DNA of 64,000 nt from Penium margaritaceum (lineage: Eukaryota > Streptophyta > Zygnematophyceae > Desmidiales > Peniaceae), in the NCBI GenBank assembly GCA_023375785.1, contig SZWC01002432.1, forward strand, positions 76,969-140,968, read 5' to 3'. The notes beneath the pieces were generated by a model. It searched no databases. It worked only from the letters and a program-made list of their open reading frames with translations, and was not told where the DNA came from. Shown one piece after another: positions 63,714 through 64,000 of this stretch. Within the stretch, counting starts at the first letter, position 1; each line of letters begins with the position of its first letter. The position numbers and the translations under genes were made by a program.

Positions 63714-64000
63714 TGTGTAAGTTTGTGTAAGTGTGTGTAAGTGTGTGTGAGTACATGTGACTGCGTGTGAGTGCATGCAATTGTGCGTGAGTGCATGTCA
63801 GTGCGTATAAGTGCATGAAAGTGTGTGTAAGTGTGTGTAAGTGTGTGTAAGTGCATGTAACTGCATGTAAGTGCGTGGAAGTGCGTGTAAGTGCATGTAA
63901 GTGCGTGTAAGTGCGAGTAAGTGTGTATAAGTTCGTGTAAGTGTGTGTAAGTGCGTGTAAGTGCATATAAGTACATGTAATTTTGTGTAAGTGTGTGTAA
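63714..64000 (-). repeat. 10-bp satellite in inverted orientation, runs off the window
   Basis: Units read TGTGTGTAAG on the plus strand, the reverse complement of the array at 53631-62970. The array continues past the end of the window. Confidence 0.95.

Overview
The window is eukaryotic nuclear DNA, most likely from the green plant lineage. It holds a plant-type MuDR (Mutator-like) transposase gene with inferred GT-AG introns, and LTR-retrotransposon sequence whose primer-binding site fits plant initiator Met-tRNA. There is no operon-like gene packing. A charophyte alga such as Chara is a guess from overall style, not a demonstrated identity. About 85% of the window is tandem repeat.

Layout. 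1-640: GC-moderate DNA with a weak coding remnant on the minus strand and a one-base gap (N at 401). 646-4474 (minus): a MULE transposase gene, modelled here as three exons encoding about 1083 residues. It has a Pro/Ala-rich N-terminus, a MuDR zinc-binding domain, a DDE catalytic core, a SWIM finger, a CCHC knuckle and an acidic tail. An exact 270-bp direct duplication around a second N (2529) sits across its second intron and is probably an assembly-join artefact. 4475-6912: no gene seen; a 30-bp tandem repeat, poly-G runs, a purine-rich tract, palindromic repeats and a ladder of regularly spaced hairpins that runs into the start of the large array.

6913-50108: a head-to-tail array of about 3,300 copies of a 13-bp unit (TTTGTGCATAAAC), all in one orientation, with higher-order repeats and recent local duplications that are exact multiples of 13 bp. 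50109-53630: a minus-sense, apparently non-autonomous LTR retrotransposon. Its 5' LTR, tRNA-iMet-like PBS, degenerate internal region, terminal ORF, polypurine tract and truncated 3' LTR can all be seen. 53631-62970: a second satellite of about 930 copies of a 10-bp unit (CTTACACRCA) organised in a super-repeat of about 4 kb. 62971-63713: the 3' end of a related retrotransposon, plus sense. 63714-64000: the 10-bp satellite again, but in the opposite orientation.

The only convincing protein-coding gene is the MULE transposase. Everything to the right of 6.9 kb looks like satellite and retrotransposon heterochromatin. The most unusual points are the pure 43-kb 13-bp array, the hairpin ladder at its left edge, short fold-back palindromes at retrotransposon breakpoints, and the inversion of the 10-bp satellite across an LTR. 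Long 'ORFs' inside the arrays follow from unit lengths of 13 and 10 bp (both 1 modulo 3) with no stop codon on one strand, and are not called as genes.
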